Of a DNA stretch of 64,000 bases, positions 58,501 through 64,000 are shown one piece after another. The position numbers were made by a program, and so were the translations under genes. The notes under the pieces were generated by a model that was not told the origin of the DNA, did no database searches, and was given only the letters and a program-made list of their open reading frames with translations. This DNA is from VRUE01 sp963715625. Lineage in GTDB: Bacteria > Actinomycetota > Thermoleophilia > Solirubrobacterales > 70-9. Position 1 is the stretch's first letter; every line of letters starts with the position of its first letter. The DNA lies in NCBI GenBank assembly GCA_963715625.1, contig OY970260.1:1984001-2048000 (forward strand), read 5' to 3'.

Positions 58501-58620
58501 CTCGACGCCACCGTGGTGCGGATCGTGCTGCTGCCGGCACTGATGCTGCTCCTCGGCGAGCGCGTTTGGTGGATGCCGCGCGCCTTCGAGCGGGCCTTGC
58601 CGCGCGTCGCGTTCCACTGA
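55567..58620 (+). CDS. MMPL-family RND transporter
   Basis: 1017-aa RND permease of the MmpL/YdfJ type with 12 helices in two halves. The first half has the helix after RRPRVVLGTALVLVLALGLV, the core FALTVCSMMGLALGVDYALL and MVSRFREEL; the second has AGIFGIVFGLSIDYAVFLLA and RMREARE (Asp/Tyr proton-relay pairs). Between them (about 400-830) lies a long extracytoplasmic, coiled region rich in GAxxLxxGxxxAxxGA repeats. The family exports lipids, siderophores or drugs. In this locus it may export a lipid for the envelope; the substrate is unknown. GTG start. Confidence 0.92.
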   Translation: MGPAEPGTYTLSLRRPRVVLGTALVLVLALGLVGLGVEGKLRPTSVAIPGTESARGEALQRRHFGDSTPFAVLLRGPAAALDRQGPLLVAALRREPGGAAISPWERGSPAALRPGPGVALILADFDVSAEEAVRHTVENLDGVLRKTTSPPVRATQTGFATLSRAIQAESVRSTRRAELIALPFLLLVLLLVFRSPLAAAIPLLFGALTVLAARGVLAIAASNVAVDGFALTVCSMMGLALGVDYALLMVSRFREELAVGAEPRAAALRTRRTAGRTAAFAGSTLILAMAVTLWIMPGTLFLSLAGTAILVTLISVVIAYVVAPPLLFLLGPNIDRWRLGSVGEGKRLMAAVRAALGRPRLAAGMIGGALLLLAAPALALETGPPSATQLPESNEARQDAEAVGSAIGDGWDAPFVLIASTDRGAITGVSDLAALRRTQRLIAADPAVQTVIGPSQIDRRVTPLRRSGNELLAGKGDASPAKLARLGRKLDQAAQGVGHLRDGISRAAEGAGLLATGSGRAGEGASQISAGIEEASTGAARAVDALDRLSAGSGRLAEGQRRAALGVRALRDELAGLMPVIRSGGLNRARSLRAELRAATTTDPGLAGAARETEKLVEALTLARNQAQRALSTSARLHDGQVKLAEGEAKLHDGAARLSAEAQPLPSGLDEMGAGTAELVGGLERLTGGADALSRNLAGGYGASRPLQGGIDRAGVSVSASASRLSRQLGSLRRSSPHIFDSGNFVLAALDGAPPEERRRAGRVIDLAHGGQAAQMLVIPRHTFNTPGSEALNTRLNASADALAELSGLRTGVTGGPAQLADYSDAISSRVPWVILAITVATFLVLVLVLRALPLAAIAVALNLLTVVIAFGVLTLLFDVPAGWPLGGHTYIDAIGAAGIFGIVFGLSIDYAVFLLARMREAREAGADNEEAIAFGLARTARLITGAAAIMVAVFAVFATAPIATVSQLGTGLTVAVVLDATVVRIVLLPALMLLLGERVWWMPRAFERALPRVAFH

Positions 58621-58656
58621 GTTGAACGTCCAGCGAATGAGAAAGGGAGGTAGGAG

Positions 58657-59154
58657 ATGGGAATGTCGATCGCAGGCAGGTTGCTTGCTGGGGTCGGGTA
58701 CTTGGCAGTGGCGTGGACGCTGCTTGCTCCCGCGGCTGCGGGGGCCGAAATCACCCGCGAGGAATACGTCTCGCGGGCTGAGCCGATCTGCAAGGCCAAC
58801 GTGCTCGCCAACAAGAGGATCTTCAAGGGAGCCAAGGGTGAGGTGAAGGCGGGCAAGCTGAAGAAGGCCTCACGGCACTTCCTTCGCGCCGCGACCGCCT
58901 TCACCAGAACGGTTCGTCAGATCGAAGCCGTGCCCCCGCTACCCGCCGACGAAGCAAGGCTCTCCCGCTGGCTGGATCTGCTGCATGCGGAGAGTGGCTA
59001 CGTACGACGGATCGGGGAAGCTCTCGCGGTGGGCGAGAAGCACAAGGCCGAAGCGATCTCGGTCCGGCTCAACCGCAACTCGACCCGCGCAAACAACGTC
59101 GTGCTCGTCTTCGGCTTCGACTATTGCCGCATCGACCCGTCGAGGTTCGGTTGA
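58657..59154 (+). CDS. Small exported protein
   Basis: 165 aa with a signal peptide (LLAGVGYLAVAWTLLAPAAA, cleavage about AGA-EI) and a helical body beginning TREEYVSRAEPICKAN with two cysteines (PICK, DYCR) likely disulfide-bonded. Proteins of this layout recur in actinobacteria without known function. Good ribosome site GGGAGG. One base separates its stop from the next start. Confidence 0.78.
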   Translation: MGMSIAGRLLAGVGYLAVAWTLLAPAAAGAEITREEYVSRAEPICKANVLANKRIFKGAKGEVKAGKLKKASRHFLRAATAFTRTVRQIEAVPPLPADEARLSRWLDLLHAESGYVRRIGEALAVGEKHKAEAISVRLNRNSTRANNVVLVFGFDYCRIDPSRFG

Positions 59155-59155
59155 G

Positions 59156-59938
59156 ATGAGACTCGCGAGGATCCTGGTGGTGGCGGCGCTGCTGCTGCTC
59201 TTCCCCGGCGTCGCGGTCCGCGCGGAGCGCACCCAGGACGGCGACCTGATCGCTGCCTTCAGCGGTCGCCTCAGCCCGAGCGCGCTCCCGCGCTTGACCC
59301 GCGTCCCCGTCGCGGTGCGGGTGGCCGGAGACGTGCGCAGCGCCACGGGGGAGTTCGGGCGGCTGCCGCAGCTGCGCAGGATCGAGGTGGCAGTCAACGG
59401 GCGGGGCAGGGTGTCCTCCCGTGGTCTTTCGGTCTGTTCGGTTCGCGAGATCCAGCCGGCTACGGAAGCCGAGGCCCGGAAGCGGTGCCGGCGTGCGATA
59501 GTCGGCTCTGGACATGTCGTCGTGCAGGCCCGGCTTCCCAGCCAGAGGCCGTTCTTCGTAGAGGCGAAGCTGCTTGCCTTCAACGGTCCCCGTCGAGATG
59601 GGCGCAAGCTCATCTTGGCCCAGGCCTATGCACGCGAGCCGCCCGGAGCCTTCATCCTCTCCTTCGTGGTGAAGAAACGCCCCGGGCTCTTCGGCACGAC
59701 GTTGAGCACGACGCTGCCGCGTCAGGCCCGGGCCTGGGCGTACATCGCCCACTTCGACATGACCCTTCGCCGCACTTACCTGTATCGAGGTGTCCGTCGC
59801 TCTTACGTCTCCGCCGCCTGCTCGGCCCCAAGGGGGTTCGACAGTGCCATCTTCCCCTTCGCCAGGGCGACTTATGCTTTCTCCGACGGGCGGCACCTCG
59901 TTACCTCGATCGCCAGGCGGTGCACGGTGCGTGAATAG
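59156..59938 (+). CDS. Exported protein of unknown function
   Basis: 260 aa. The signal peptide is RLARILVVAALLLLFPGVAV; the body is beta-rich (RVPVAVRVAGDVRSATGEFG, LRRIEVAVNGRGRVSSRGLS) and includes cysteines in VCSVREIQ, KRCRRAIV, SAACSAPR and RRCTVRE. The pattern GRLSPSALPR...VTVxIxG is found in conserved actinobacterial exported proteins. The ATG at 59156 directly follows the preceding stop. Probably part of the same secreted-protein unit. Confidence 0.75.
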   Translation: MRLARILVVAALLLLFPGVAVRAERTQDGDLIAAFSGRLSPSALPRLTRVPVAVRVAGDVRSATGEFGRLPQLRRIEVAVNGRGRVSSRGLSVCSVREIQPATEAEARKRCRRAIVGSGHVVVQARLPSQRPFFVEAKLLAFNGPRRDGRKLILAQAYAREPPGAFILSFVVKKRPGLFGTTLSTTLPRQARAWAYIAHFDMTLRRTYLYRGVRRSYVSAACSAPRGFDSAIFPFARATYAFSDGRHLVTSIARRCTVRE

Positions 59939-60143
59939 CGTCCTTGCGCCCGAGGGGGTCTCGACTTCCGGTATCGGCAGTTCTCCATTTCCGGTTGCCG
60001 CCCGCGCTCGTGAGCGCGGCGTCTCGCTCTCTTCGCTTCTCACCGAGTTCGCGCGGCGTGCCAGCCGCGCCGACGCCGCCAACCCCGACGTCGGCGCCGA
60101 GGAACGCGAGTGGGAGGAGGTCCTCGGCGATGGCTTCGCCTGA
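59931..60143 (+). CDS. Putative antitoxin, possibly degraded
   Basis: 70 aa from a GTG that overlaps the previous stop by 8 bp. The second half, VAARARERGVSLSSLLTEFA then RRASRADAANP and EEREWEEVLGDGFA, resembles the helix and C-terminal tail of small antitoxins; the DNA-binding N-terminus is not recognisable. It overlaps a MazF-like remnant by 14 bp, the usual antitoxin-toxin arrangement. Confidence 0.45.
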   Translation: MNSVLAPEGVSTSGIGSSPFPVAARARERGVSLSSLLTEFARRASRADAANPDVGAEEREWEEVLGDGFA

Positions 60144-60513
60144 GCAGCCGCATCGCGGCGAGATTCTGGTTGGCGCCGAGGACGAGCCGATCGTCGTCGT
60201 GCCCCTCTCCAGCTCGCGTGCCTCCTCCAAGCTGCGCCCGCCGGTCTCGCCCGCCGAGGGCACCGCGGCCCCCGGCGCCGCGATCTGCCGTGGCGTCCGC
60301 GCCCTTGCCCGACGCCGTCTCCTGCGCCGCCTTGGTGCGGTGAGGCCCGAGACGCTGGCCGGGGTCGAGGATGCGCTGGCGACGATCCTCGGGGCTCGAT
60401 CGGGGGGTTGTGCCGTGAGAGCGCGCGGGTTGGCTAGGAGACGCTGCCGCGCGGCACTATCCATCGCACCGCCTGCCCGGTCAGCTTCGCGATTCGCTCG
60501 AAGTTGTCAATGA
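60130..60513 (+). pseudogene. Remnant of a MazF-like toxin cut by IS21
   Basis: Residues about 20-95 look like a MazF end (IVVVPLSSSRASSKLRPPVS ... RRLLRRLGAVRPETLAGVED then ALATILG), but the N-terminal active-site part (GEVWLVDL...RP) is missing and the frame runs on past the expected stop into the left end of the IS21-family element at 60505. Not expected to be functional. Confidence 0.45.
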
Positions 60514-60599
60514 TCGTTGAAAAATGTCGGTCGATAATCACCGAAAAATGTAGGTCGGCCTCCCCCTTCGGGTCGGCGGTCCACGGGCCCGCAAGCGAC

Positions 60600-61385
60600 T
60601 CACTCTTCCTCCTCTCCGTCGCCGTGGCCTGAGCGTCCCAGAGCCTCGAGGCGGCCCTTCAGCCGGAACGAAGGGCCGTTGATGCTCAAGACCTCCGCGT
60701 CGTGCATGAGCCGGTCGAGGATCGCCGCGGCGAGCACCTCGTCGCCGAAGGTCTGAGCCCACTCGTTGACCGCTTTGTTGGAGGTGACGATCGTCGACCC
60801 CTTGGTGTAGCGGCGGTTGACGACCTGGAAGAGCCGGTTGGCGTCGGCCCGGTCCAGCGGGACGTAGCCGGCCTCATCGAGGACCAGAAGATGGGGCCGC
60901 TGCAGCTGCGTGAGCTTGGACGCCAGTTTGCCCAGGGCGTCTGCTTTGCGCAGGTGGCGGACCAGGTCGTCGAGGGTCGTGTAGCGGACCAGGTAGCCGC
61001 GCGCCAGCGCCTCCATCGCGATTCCCACCGAGAGATGGCTCTTGCCGACCCCGGGCGGCCCGAGGATCAAAGCCGACACCTTGCGTTCGATGAAGCGCAG
61101 GGAGCGCAGCTCGGCGATCCGCTTGGGGTCGAGCTCGGGCTGGAAGGAGACGTCGAACTCCTCGAGCGTCTTGTGGTGCGGTAGGGCCGCCTGCTTGAGC
61201 CGTTGCGCATAGCGGCGGCCCTCCAGCACGCCGACCTCCGACTCCAGCACCAGGTCGAGGAACTCGCGGTAGCCGAGGTCGGAGGCCTCGGCGCGGTCGA
61301 CCAGCACGTCGGGCGACTCCGCGATCCCGTGCAGGCGCAGCTCGCCAGCGTTGCGACGGATCCGCTCGTTCAGCATCTCAGCCAC
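60600..61385 (-). CDS. istB: IS21-family ATPase IstB
   Basis: 261-aa AAA+ helper ATPase of IS21-type transposition. Walker A is LILGPPGVGKSHLSVGIAME, Walker B LLVLDEAGYVPLDRADANRL, sensor STIVTSNKAVNEWAQTFGDE, and the C-terminal AAILDRLMHDAEVLSINGPS is typical. GTG start at 61385 overlaps the istA stop by 8 bp. Complete. Confidence 0.95.
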   Translation of the reverse strand: MAEMLNERIRRNAGELRLHGIAESPDVLVDRAEASDLGYREFLDLVLESEVGVLEGRRYAQRLKQAALPHHKTLEEFDVSFQPELDPKRIAELRSLRFIERKVSALILGPPGVGKSHLSVGIAMEALARGYLVRYTTLDDLVRHLRKADALGKLASKLTQLQRPHLLVLDEAGYVPLDRADANRLFQVVNRRYTKGSTIVTSNKAVNEWAQTFGDEVLAAAILDRLMHDAEVLSINGPSFRLKGRLEALGRSGHGDGEEEE

Positions 61386-62598
61386 GGGCCACCTCCGCGT
61401 AGGCGTCGAGCGGTCGGCGGTGGACCTCGACCGTTGGCATCTCCGCGAGCACGCTGGCGAGGCTGACCGATGGTTCCTTGGGGTCGGGGAGGGCGGCGCC
61501 GTGGCGCTGGCGGGCATGGCGGCAGTAGCGCTCGCCGGTCTGAGTCGAGTAGACCTCGATCTCGGCGGCGCCGAGGCGCAGCTCGACCGTCTCGCCGATC
61601 ATCGCGCCCCCGACCATGTAGCGGCGGCCCTCGAAGCTGATCAGCCCGTCGCGGGCGACCTTGCGCTGGGTTCTGGCCACGACCAGGTAGGGAATCGCCG
61701 GCAGCGGCCCCAGCGCCGCCCGGTCGCGCTCGGCGCGGACGGCGACGACCTCGCCGTGGGTGCCGTGCACCCGCTTGCGGGCGATCTCCTCGTTCCAGCT
61801 CTCCCATTCGCGGTTGGCCTGCTCGTAGTCGGCGAAGCAGTGGCCGCGCAGCAGCCGCCCGCGCACGTAGGGCACGTCGGACTCGACCTTGCCCTTGGTT
61901 TTCGCCCGCCGCGGCTTGCAGAGCCGCAGCTTGAAGCCGTAGTGGTGGGCCGATGCCAGCGCCTCGGGGTGGTAGAGGCGATCGCCGGGGCGCCGCTCGT
62001 GCCCGACATGGGAGCGCACGACGGTCTTGGTGCGGTCATAGAGGATCTCCTTGGGGATGCCGCCGAAATGCGCGAAGCCGGCGCGGTGGCAGGCCCAGAA
62101 CGTCACCAGGTCCTGGGAGCCGCACAGGGCGACGAAGGCATCGCGCGAGTGGCCCAGCACCATGTGGAAGCCATAGAGCGGCAGCTCCAGGCCCGAGGAG
62201 GTGCGGATCGGCGCCTCGTGGGACCAGTCGACCTGGGCCTGGTGGCCCGGTGCTGTCTCGAAGCGCTCCTCGGGCTCCTCCGGCGTGCGGGGGCGGGTGC
62301 GCTCGACGTAGCGCTGCACGGTCGGATAGCTGCCGGTGAAGCCGTAGTCGCGACTCAGGTCCTGGTGGATGCGGGTCGCCTCAAGGCCGGCGTCCTTGGC
62401 CAGCCACTGGTCGATCAGCGGCTTGAAGGGGTCGAGCTTGGAGGGCATGCGCCTGCGCCGGTAGCGCGGCTGGGCCCCCTCGGTCAGGTAGCGCTTCACC
62501 GTGCGCCAGTCGCGGCCGACGATGCGGCCGATCTCGGCGTAGGTCAGCCCCTGGCGGTGCAGGGCTCGGATGTCCATGAACTCCTCCTCATCGATCAA
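61378..62598 (-). CDS. istA: IS21-family transposase IstA
   Basis: 406-aa DDE transposase. The N-terminal HTH is DIRALHRQGLTYAEIGRIVG; the catalytic acids are visible in GHQAQVDWSHEAPI, PKEILYDRTKTVVRSH and KTKGKVESDVPYVRG. The C-terminal beta-barrel follows (ISFEGRRYMVGGAMIGETVE). Slightly short for IstA but apparently complete. Confidence 0.94.
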   Translation of the reverse strand: MIDEEEFMDIRALHRQGLTYAEIGRIVGRDWRTVKRYLTEGAQPRYRRRRMPSKLDPFKPLIDQWLAKDAGLEATRIHQDLSRDYGFTGSYPTVQRYVERTRPRTPEEPEERFETAPGHQAQVDWSHEAPIRTSSGLELPLYGFHMVLGHSRDAFVALCGSQDLVTFWACHRAGFAHFGGIPKEILYDRTKTVVRSHVGHERRPGDRLYHPEALASAHHYGFKLRLCKPRRAKTKGKVESDVPYVRGRLLRGHCFADYEQANREWESWNEEIARKRVHGTHGEVVAVRAERDRAALGPLPAIPYLVVARTQRKVARDGLISFEGRRYMVGGAMIGETVELRLGAAEIEVYSTQTGERYCRHARQRHGAALPDPKEPSVSLASVLAEMPTVEVHRRPLDAYAEVARG

Positions 62599-62751
62599 CT
62601 TGCTCCTCCGTTCAGGTTCGCCCGATCGGGCGAACCTGAAGGAGCTACCTAGGGTTTGAGGAGGCCAAAGCCGCAGCTTGCGGGATGGACCTGCATTTTT
62701 CGGTGATCACGGAGCGACAGTTTTGCGTGATCACGGACACTGGTCGCCAAA

Positions 62752-62973
62752 GTGGGAGGGGGTCAGCTCAAGGTGGCGACCTCGGCCAAGCGCTCCTCGA
62801 AGCGAGCGGGCTTCGGCACCTCCTACACCGCCAAGCAGCTGAAGCTCACCGCCAAGGTCGCCACCCGGCTCAACAAGAGCTGCGGCCGGAGAACCCCTTC
62901 ACAGACGGGCAAAGCGGAATTCAGCCCGGGGGAGAGGTTCGGGGCTGTGAGCTTCGTGGCGCAGGGGCAGTAA
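62752..62973 (+). pseudogene. 3' fragment of a gene truncated by IS21
   Basis: The frame reads GGGQLKVATSAKRSSKRAGF, GTSYTAKQLKLTAKVATRLN, KSCGRRTPSQTGKAEFSPGE and stops at 62973. The composition (Lys/Thr/Ser rich, strand-like) suggests the C-terminus of a surface or repeat protein whose 5' part is missing beyond the insertion sequence. A GTG at 62752 could start it artificially. Confidence 0.4.
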
Positions 62974-63092
62974 GGCGTCGGCTTGCGAGAATAGACACTC
63001 AAGTTCGTAGTTCTTGGGCCTGTCGGAGAGCAATTGGCAAGCCAATTTCAAGGTTGGGGGGCGAACTTTCCCCCCAGATCTCTCATGCAGGC

Positions 63093-63290
63093 ATGAAAGA
63101 CACCGAGCAGCAACCAGACGACTTCGCCAACGCCTTCGAGGCCGCCTTCGGCCGCCTGCAGGTGGCCGTAGAAGAGGCCTACCTGTCCCAGGCCGCATGG
63201 CCTGAGCAAGCGGCTGCGGCGATCCGCGCCGGCTGCAGGGAGTTGCCCGGCCTTGCGCCGGAGGCGATCCAGCTCGGCGACGACCTCGCT
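63093..63290 (+). pseudogene. Fragment resembling a TetR-family effector domain
   Basis: From an ATG at 63093: TEQQPDDFANAFEAAFGRLQ, VAVEEAYLSQAAWPEQAAAA, IRAGCREL. This resembles the linker and helix of the ligand-binding domain of TetR regulators (F...L..V..AY.....WPE.V...). No HTH is present upstream, and the frame runs into the convergent toxin gene, so it is probably a remnant. Confidence 0.35.
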
Positions 63291-63601
63291 CAGCAACCGC
63301 TGGCCGCGTCCAGCGCCCGGCAGACCTCGTCCATCTTCTCGGGGCCGAGCTCCGTGATCGGCTCGACCAACTGGGCCTTCGGCACTGTCCGCAGGTTGTC
63401 AAGGCTGACCACGCACTCGCGTGCCATCCCGTCTTCGGCACCAAGCGCTACCTCGCTTCGCAACCCGCGCCGGCGCCCCGTGATCAGCGCCACCACCACG
63501 TTTCGCAGCCTTGGGATCGCTTCGTCGCGCGTCAGCACGCAGGCCGGCCGCCTTCCCTCGGCCTCCAGCTCCAGCCAGAAGACCGCCCCGCGGGCTACCA
63601 A
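63290..63601 (-). CDS. MazF-like toxin
   Basis: 103-aa MazF/PemK-type protein: RGAVFWLELEAEGRRPACVL (beta1-beta2 with RRP), TRDEAIPRLRNVVVALITGR, ECVVSLDNLRTVPKAQLVEP. It appears complete and is coupled to the antitoxin gene upstream by a 7-bp overlap. A free MazF cleaves RNA at specific short sites. Confidence 0.85.
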   Translation of the reverse strand: MVARGAVFWLELEAEGRRPACVLTRDEAIPRLRNVVVALITGRRRGLRSEVALGAEDGMARECVVSLDNLRTVPKAQLVEPITELGPEKMDEVCRALDAASGC

Positions 63602-63801
63602 GGCTCTTCGCGGATCGCCTCGCGGGCGTTGGCCTCGGCCCAGCGGTCCTCACGCGCCGCGATCTCCTCCTCGGAGAGCTTGGCCTCTTCATCGAAGTAC
63701 ACCTCCAACTCGTCCTGCGCCCGCAGCACACGCAGCATCGCCTCGGCCTGTACTTCGGTCAGCTCCGGCGCCCGCTCCAACAGCTTCTCCTTCGCGGTCA
63801 T
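63595..63801 (-). CDS. Antitoxin of the MazF-like toxin
   Basis: 68-aa acidic helical protein (TAKEKLLERAPELTEVQAEA, MLRVLRAQDELEVYFDEEAK). It lacks a clear RHH or AbrB domain, so it may only neutralise the toxin and not bind DNA. Its position and overlap with the MazF gene support an antitoxin role. Confidence 0.75.
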   Translation of the reverse strand: MTAKEKLLERAPELTEVQAEAMLRVLRAQDELEVYFDEEAKLSEEEIAAREDRWAEANAREAIREEPW

Positions 63802-63840
63802 CGTGCCTGGATTCTAGCGCTGTCCGTCCAGCTGACCTCT

Positions 63841-63926
63841 GCCTCGGGCATCGACGAGAAATCACGCGTGCCGGCGCTCCGCTTGTCTCGCATGACGAGG
63901 TCAAGCGCGAGCTCGGGATCGAGTGA
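63841..63926 (+). pseudogene. C-terminal remnant of an antitoxin gene
   Basis: The frame reads HRREITRAGAPLVSHDEVKR then ELGIE and stops; this is the typical C-terminus of RelB/YefM-like antitoxins (V/LSHDEV...LG). The 5' part is missing. The stop overlaps a GTG start (GTGA) of a RelE-like start at 63923. Confidence 0.4.
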
Positions 63927-63982
63927 CCGACTCCTGGCAGGTTCGATACACGTCGCGAGCGCAGCGCGATCCCCCCGTATAG
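63923..63982 (+). pseudogene. Truncated RelE-type toxin start
   Basis: MTDSWQVRYTSRAQRD matches the N-terminus of RelE-superfamily toxins, but the frame stops after PPV at 63982, at a C6-GTATA-G5 sequence. Either the gene is truncated here or a base is missing in the C-run. The window ends 18 bp later. Confidence 0.4.
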
Positions 63983-63986
63983 GGGG
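63972..63986. promoter_or_regulatory. CCCCC-GTATA-GGGGG palindrome at the window edge
   Basis: CCCCCGTATAGGGGG (63972-63986) is a palindrome resembling the C-rich/G-rich operators of CsoR-type copper repressors. Any regulated gene would lie beyond the window. The match is suggestive only. Confidence 0.25.
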
Positions 63987-64000
63987 TCAATCGTTCAGTC

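Larger units (their letters stand above)
60505..62739 (-). mobile_element. IS21-family insertion sequence
   Basis: 2235-bp element with istA and istB. The ends are related over about 54 bp: left 60505 reads TGTCAATGATC...ATCACCGAAAAATGTAGGTC, and the inverted right end at 62739 reads TGTCCGTGATC...ATCACCGAAAAATGCAGGTC. Each end holds two GAAAAATG-like blocks (multiple terminal repeats typical of IS21). I could not find a clear target duplication, so one flank may have changed after insertion. Confidence 0.88.

Overview
The window is GC-rich bacterial DNA with tightly packed genes, ATGA/GTGA stop-start overlaps and many GTG starts. The gene families point to an actinobacterium: a SUF gene set with an Rrf2 regulator, the MoeZ-like/CysO/CysM/Mec cysteine pathway, a WS/DGAT acyltransferase, and large secreted NHL and Cys-rich repeat proteins. 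I infer a Thermoleophilia/Solirubrobacterales-like lineage. No rRNA, tRNA or other taxon marker is present to prove it.

Layout. (1) 1-9.6 kb: housekeeping genes (HAD hydrolase, SufT-like protein, FxsA, WS/DGAT, IspH, a thioredoxin-fold protein without its CxxC, a cupredoxin-like protein and a membrane protein). Mixed in are a small RelA/SpoT-type synthetase with an overlapping partner gene and a MITE-like element. (2) 9.6-19.7 kb: Fe-S cluster assembly genes on the minus strand (rrf2-sufC-sufS, sufU, Rieske-sufB-sufD). The set is broken between sufS and sufU by an AlbA_2/Schlafen-type gene and an intact IS66-type element with an 8-bp target duplication, and sufU now lacks a standard start codon for its N-terminus. 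(3) 19.7-23.6 kb: a NarL-type two-component pair, HtpX, and an AAA_14/DUF4143 ATPase. (4) 23.6-29.7 kb: the protein-bound cysteine pathway (rhodanese-ThiF, CysO, CysM, Mec). It is separated by a 1.29-kb inverted-repeat element carrying a retropepsin-like gene and a DUF5678-like gene, and by a secreted delta-60-repeat protein. The rhodanese-ThiF gene and cysM share an identical 19-bp promoter motif. (5) 29.7-37 kb: DUF1802, hydantoinase/oxoprolinase A and B, NadB and a coiled-coil protein. Tandem hairpin repeats fill both intercistronic gaps around hyuA. (6) 37-43.5 kb: an accessory island of toxin-antitoxin-like pairs (AbiEii-like, VapBC, Phd-PIN, MNT-HEPN, MazEF, an orphan RHH protein), a glycosyltransferase and a frameshifted SDH/ClpP-fold protease. 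(7) 43.5-59.9 kb: a peptidyl-prolyl isomerase lipoprotein, then a co-directional block of secreted proteins (two Cys-rich repeat proteins flanking a 1564-aa NHL protein and a 947-aa protein), an MMPL transporter and two small exported proteins. (8) 59.9-64 kb: an IS21-family element sitting in the remains of toxin-antitoxin and regulator genes.

How the parts connect. Sulfur chemistry links regions 2 and 4: SufS/SufU/SufBCD with the Rieske and SufT-like proteins build Fe-S clusters, while the rhodanese-ThiF protein, CysO, CysM and Mec make cysteine through a thiocarboxylated carrier. Both have been invaded by mobile DNA. Region 7 looks like one envelope or secretion locus. Three genes carry single-base frameshifts at short homopolymers, so local assembly error has to be excluded before they are treated as pseudogenes.
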